Assembly (NCBI GenBank): GCA_001751225.1
Contig: MAXT01000099.1
Span: forward strand, 1-7,860
Direction: 5' to 3'
Length of the DNA: 7,860 nt
From: Desulfuromonadales bacterium C00003107
GTDB lineage: Bacteria; Desulfobacterota; Desulfuromonadia; Desulfuromonadales; Syntrophotaleaceae
Position 1 is the stretch's first letter. Each line of letters opens with the position of its first letter. The notes beneath the pieces are model-generated. The model ran no database searches. It was not told the DNA's origin and was given only the letters and a program-made list of their open reading frames with translations. The translations under genes were made by a program, and so were the position numbers. Of this stretch, positions 6,281 to 7,860 are shown one piece after another.

Positions 6281-6874
6281 ATGCCCAAGAGATCGATTAG
6301 ATCCGACCTGCTCGCCCGGCGCAAGCATCTGGCGGCTGAAACCTGCCTGAGTCACAGCCTGCAGATTCAGCAGCGATTGTTGCAGTCCGTCGAGTTCCAA
6401 TCTGCGACGGCCATCGCTCTTTACAGCCCGGTCTTGAACGAGGTCTTTACCGAACAACTGTTTCGTACGGCGTACGCTGCCGGCAAGGTGATCGCCTACC
6501 CGCGGGTGCGGGGTGCTGACCTGGAGTTTGTGCGTGTCGCAAAGGCTGCTGATCTGGTTCCAGGTTCTTTTGGCGTGTTGGAGCCGACCGGTGATCAGCT
6601 GCTTTCCCCTGCGGCTCTCGATATGGTGGTGGTCCCCGGGGTGGGATTCGATCGTCAGGGGGGGCGCCTGGGTTACGGTAAAGGGTTTTACGATCGGGGT
6701 ATGCATTCTTCGCAACGCCCAGGATGTCTGGTTGGTTTGTGTTTTGAGCTGCAGTTGCTTGAGCGATTGCCGTCAGAGAGTCACGATGTTCACATGGATA
6801 TCATTATCACCGAAAAGGGACGTTACGATTTCGAGTCCTGTCCCCCATCGGTTTCGCAGTTTTCATTAATTTGA
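6281..6874 (+). CDS. fau: 5-formyltetrahydrofolate cyclo-ligase
   Basis: Enzyme (also ygfA, 5-FCL or MTHFS) that uses ATP to convert 5-formyltetrahydrofolate to 5,10-methenyltetrahydrofolate, returning the folate to one-carbon metabolism in the cytoplasm. It has 197 residues, the usual size. Diagnostic motifs: the N-terminal basic helix KRSIRSDLLARRKHL, which contributes to nucleotide binding; FGVLEPTG; DMVVVPGVGFDR, with PGVGFDR at residues 119-125; the glycine-rich LGYGKGFYDR (130-139); and the C-terminal LPSESHDVHMDIIITEKG. The ATG at 6281 gives the N-terminus expected for the family. Translation initiation is probably controlled by the hairpin at 6249-6274. Its TGA (6872-6874) lies inside the rny Shine-Dalgarno sequence, so the two genes form an operon with coupled translation. 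Confidence 0.95.
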   Translation: MPKRSIRSDLLARRKHLAAETCLSHSLQIQQRLLQSVEFQSATAIALYSPVLNEVFTEQLFRTAYAAGKVIAYPRVRGADLEFVRVAKAADLVPGSFGVLEPTGDQLLSPAALDMVVVPGVGFDRQGGRLGYGKGFYDRGMHSSQRPGCLVGLCFELQLLERLPSESHDVHMDIIITEKGRYDFESCPPSVSQFSLI

Positions 6875-6879
6875 GGAGG
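6873..6879 (+). promoter_or_regulatory. Strong Shine-Dalgarno of rny, overlapping the fau stop codon
   Basis: GAGGAGG lies seven bases before TTG at 6887 and decides that start. The ATG at 6882 would yield only two codons before TGA. The GA of the fau TGA stop forms the beginning of this site. Confidence 0.85.
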
Positions 6880-6886
6880 CAATGCT

Positions 6887-7860
6887 TTGAGTATAGAGAT
6901 TGTTTGGTTGTTGATCGGTGTCGCCCTGGTAGCGGGAGCCGTGATAGGTACAGTGCTGCGCAGCAGGATTTCCGGTTCTCAGGTCGCCGCGGCTAAGCAG
7001 TCGGCAAGCCAGATTCTGGCTGAGGCTGGAAAAGAGGCGGATATCCTCCGCAAGGAAGCTGCTATTCAGGCCAAGGATGCTCTTCTTGGGGCCAAGACTG
7101 AGTGGGAAAGTGAAGCCAAGGAGATGCGGCGCGAGCTGCAGGCTCAGGAGAAAAGGCTGCTGCAGCGTGAAGAGAACCTTGATCGAAAATTGACCCAGCT
7201 GGAAGAACGGGAAGATGATCTGGGCCGGCGGGAGAAGCACTTTGGTGGCCTTGAAGATCGGCTCAAGCAACGGGAGTCGGAAATAGACAAACTGATCGCC
7301 GAACAGCGGGCGCGACTAGAGAGCATCTCCGGTCTCAGCGCCGAGGAGGCCAGGCAGCAACTCATGGCCAATATGGAGAGTCAGGCCCGTCACGATTGTG
7401 CTAAGGGCATCAAGCAAATCGAAGACGAAGCTCGCGAGACCGCTGATAAGAAGGCCAAGGAAATCCTGGCCCTGGCCATACAGCGTTACGCCGGTGACTA
7501 CGTGGCCGAAAGGGCGGTCAGTGTGGTGCCGCTGCCATCGGACGACCCCCGAGGCGGTAATCATCTCCGGGTTCAATCCGGTGCGGCGCGAGGTGGCACG
7601 GATCTCTCTGGAGCGTCTGATCGCTGATGGCCGCATTCATCCGGCTCGCATCGAAGAAGTCGTCGAAAAAGCCGCCGAGGAGGTGGACAACTCAATTCGC
7701 GAGGCGGGTGAACAGGCCACCTTCGACGTTGGCGTGCACGGCATCCATCCCGAGATAATCAAGTTGGTCGGTCGCCTCAAATACCGTACCTCCTATGGCC
7801 AGAATGTGCTCCAGCATTCCATTGAGGTGGCCTTTTTGTGCGGCATCATGGCGGCCGAGC
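6887..7860 (+). pseudogene. rny: Ribonuclease Y, interrupted by internal deletion and frameshift; 3' end outside window
   Basis: RNase Y is a membrane-anchored endoribonuclease that starts mRNA decay. The first frame (6887-7627, 246 residues) has a transmembrane segment (about 5-24), a long charged coiled coil (about 30-200), and the conserved entry to the KH domain, [28 protein letters not shown]. After Asp220 this frame turns into unrelated sequence and stops at 7627. Family sequence resumes in another frame at 7548: [77 protein letters not shown], open to the window end. This second frame contains the start of the HD domain with its first His (LQHS). Compared with remembered family sequences, about 29 residues including GRIIGREGRNIR are missing. 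As written, the gene cannot make a full enzyme. A true deletion or an assembly error are both possible. The start is TTG, with Shine-Dalgarno GAGGAGG. Confidence 0.85.
7541..7553 (+). other. Deletion/frameshift junction in rny
   Basis: GACGAC (7541-7546, Asp219-Asp220 of the first frame) is followed by CCCC and GAG. In RNase Y proteins the motif xDD occurs twice, before (PNDE/PSDD) and after (IDDTPEAV) the missing KH core. Its codons GAC-GA(C/T) form a short direct repeat across which a slippage deletion could occur. The expected string after the second copy is about ACC-CCC-GAG; here two of those bases are also missing, which gives the shift. Confidence 0.7.

Noticed and set aside
7541..7553. 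Programmed +1 ribosomal frameshift in rny at the CCCC run
   Set aside because: A shift alone would restore the frame but not the roughly 29 missing residues of the KH core. Deletion explains both observations.

Overview
The window looks like an ordinary chromosomal housekeeping segment from a moderately GC-rich Gram-negative bacterium. The most likely source is a Desulfuromonadales-type deltaproteobacterium (Geobacter/Pelobacter/Desulfuromonas relatives). This is inferred from the protein sequences and from the combination of smc, a Roadblock protein, ftsY, zapB-zapA and ribonuclease Y. No ribosomal or marker-gene comparison was possible. All genes are on the + strand.

Layout. Positions 2-3325 hold smc, the chromosome condensation ATPase, whose first roughly 65-80 residues (including Walker A) lie before the window. 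Positions 3325-3449 form a 125-bp imperfect fold-back repeat whose first base is the last base of the smc stop codon. A 119-residue Roadblock/LC7 protein (3497-3856) and ftsY, the signal recognition particle receptor (3909-5333), follow. A good sigma70-like promoter at 5338-5366 precedes the small coiled-coil gene zapB (5394-5585), which overlaps zapA (5582-5872) by four bases. The 408-bp gap 5873-6280 lies between zapA and the 5-formyltetrahydrofolate cyclo-ligase gene fau/ygfA. That is the classical position of 6S RNA in proteobacteria, and a promoter-like sequence and a long closing stem of about the right size are visible there. fau (6281-6874) has its ribosome binding site inside a perfect 9-bp hairpin. 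Its stop codon sits inside the strong Shine-Dalgarno sequence of rny (ribonuclease Y), which runs off the window end.

The strongest anomaly is in rny. Around 7541-7550 the reading frame breaks, and about 29 residues that family members carry at this point (the KH-domain core around GRIIGREGRNIR) are absent. The rest of the protein continues in another frame. This is either a true inactivating deletion of about 86 bp or an assembly or sequencing error.

Functionally the genes serve chromosome segregation (SMC), membrane protein targeting (FtsY), Z-ring assembly (ZapA/ZapB), transcription control (6S RNA, if real), folate salvage (Fau) and mRNA decay (RNase Y). I saw no mobile element with a transposase, no CRISPR array, no tRNA or rRNA, and no clearly novel multi-gene system.
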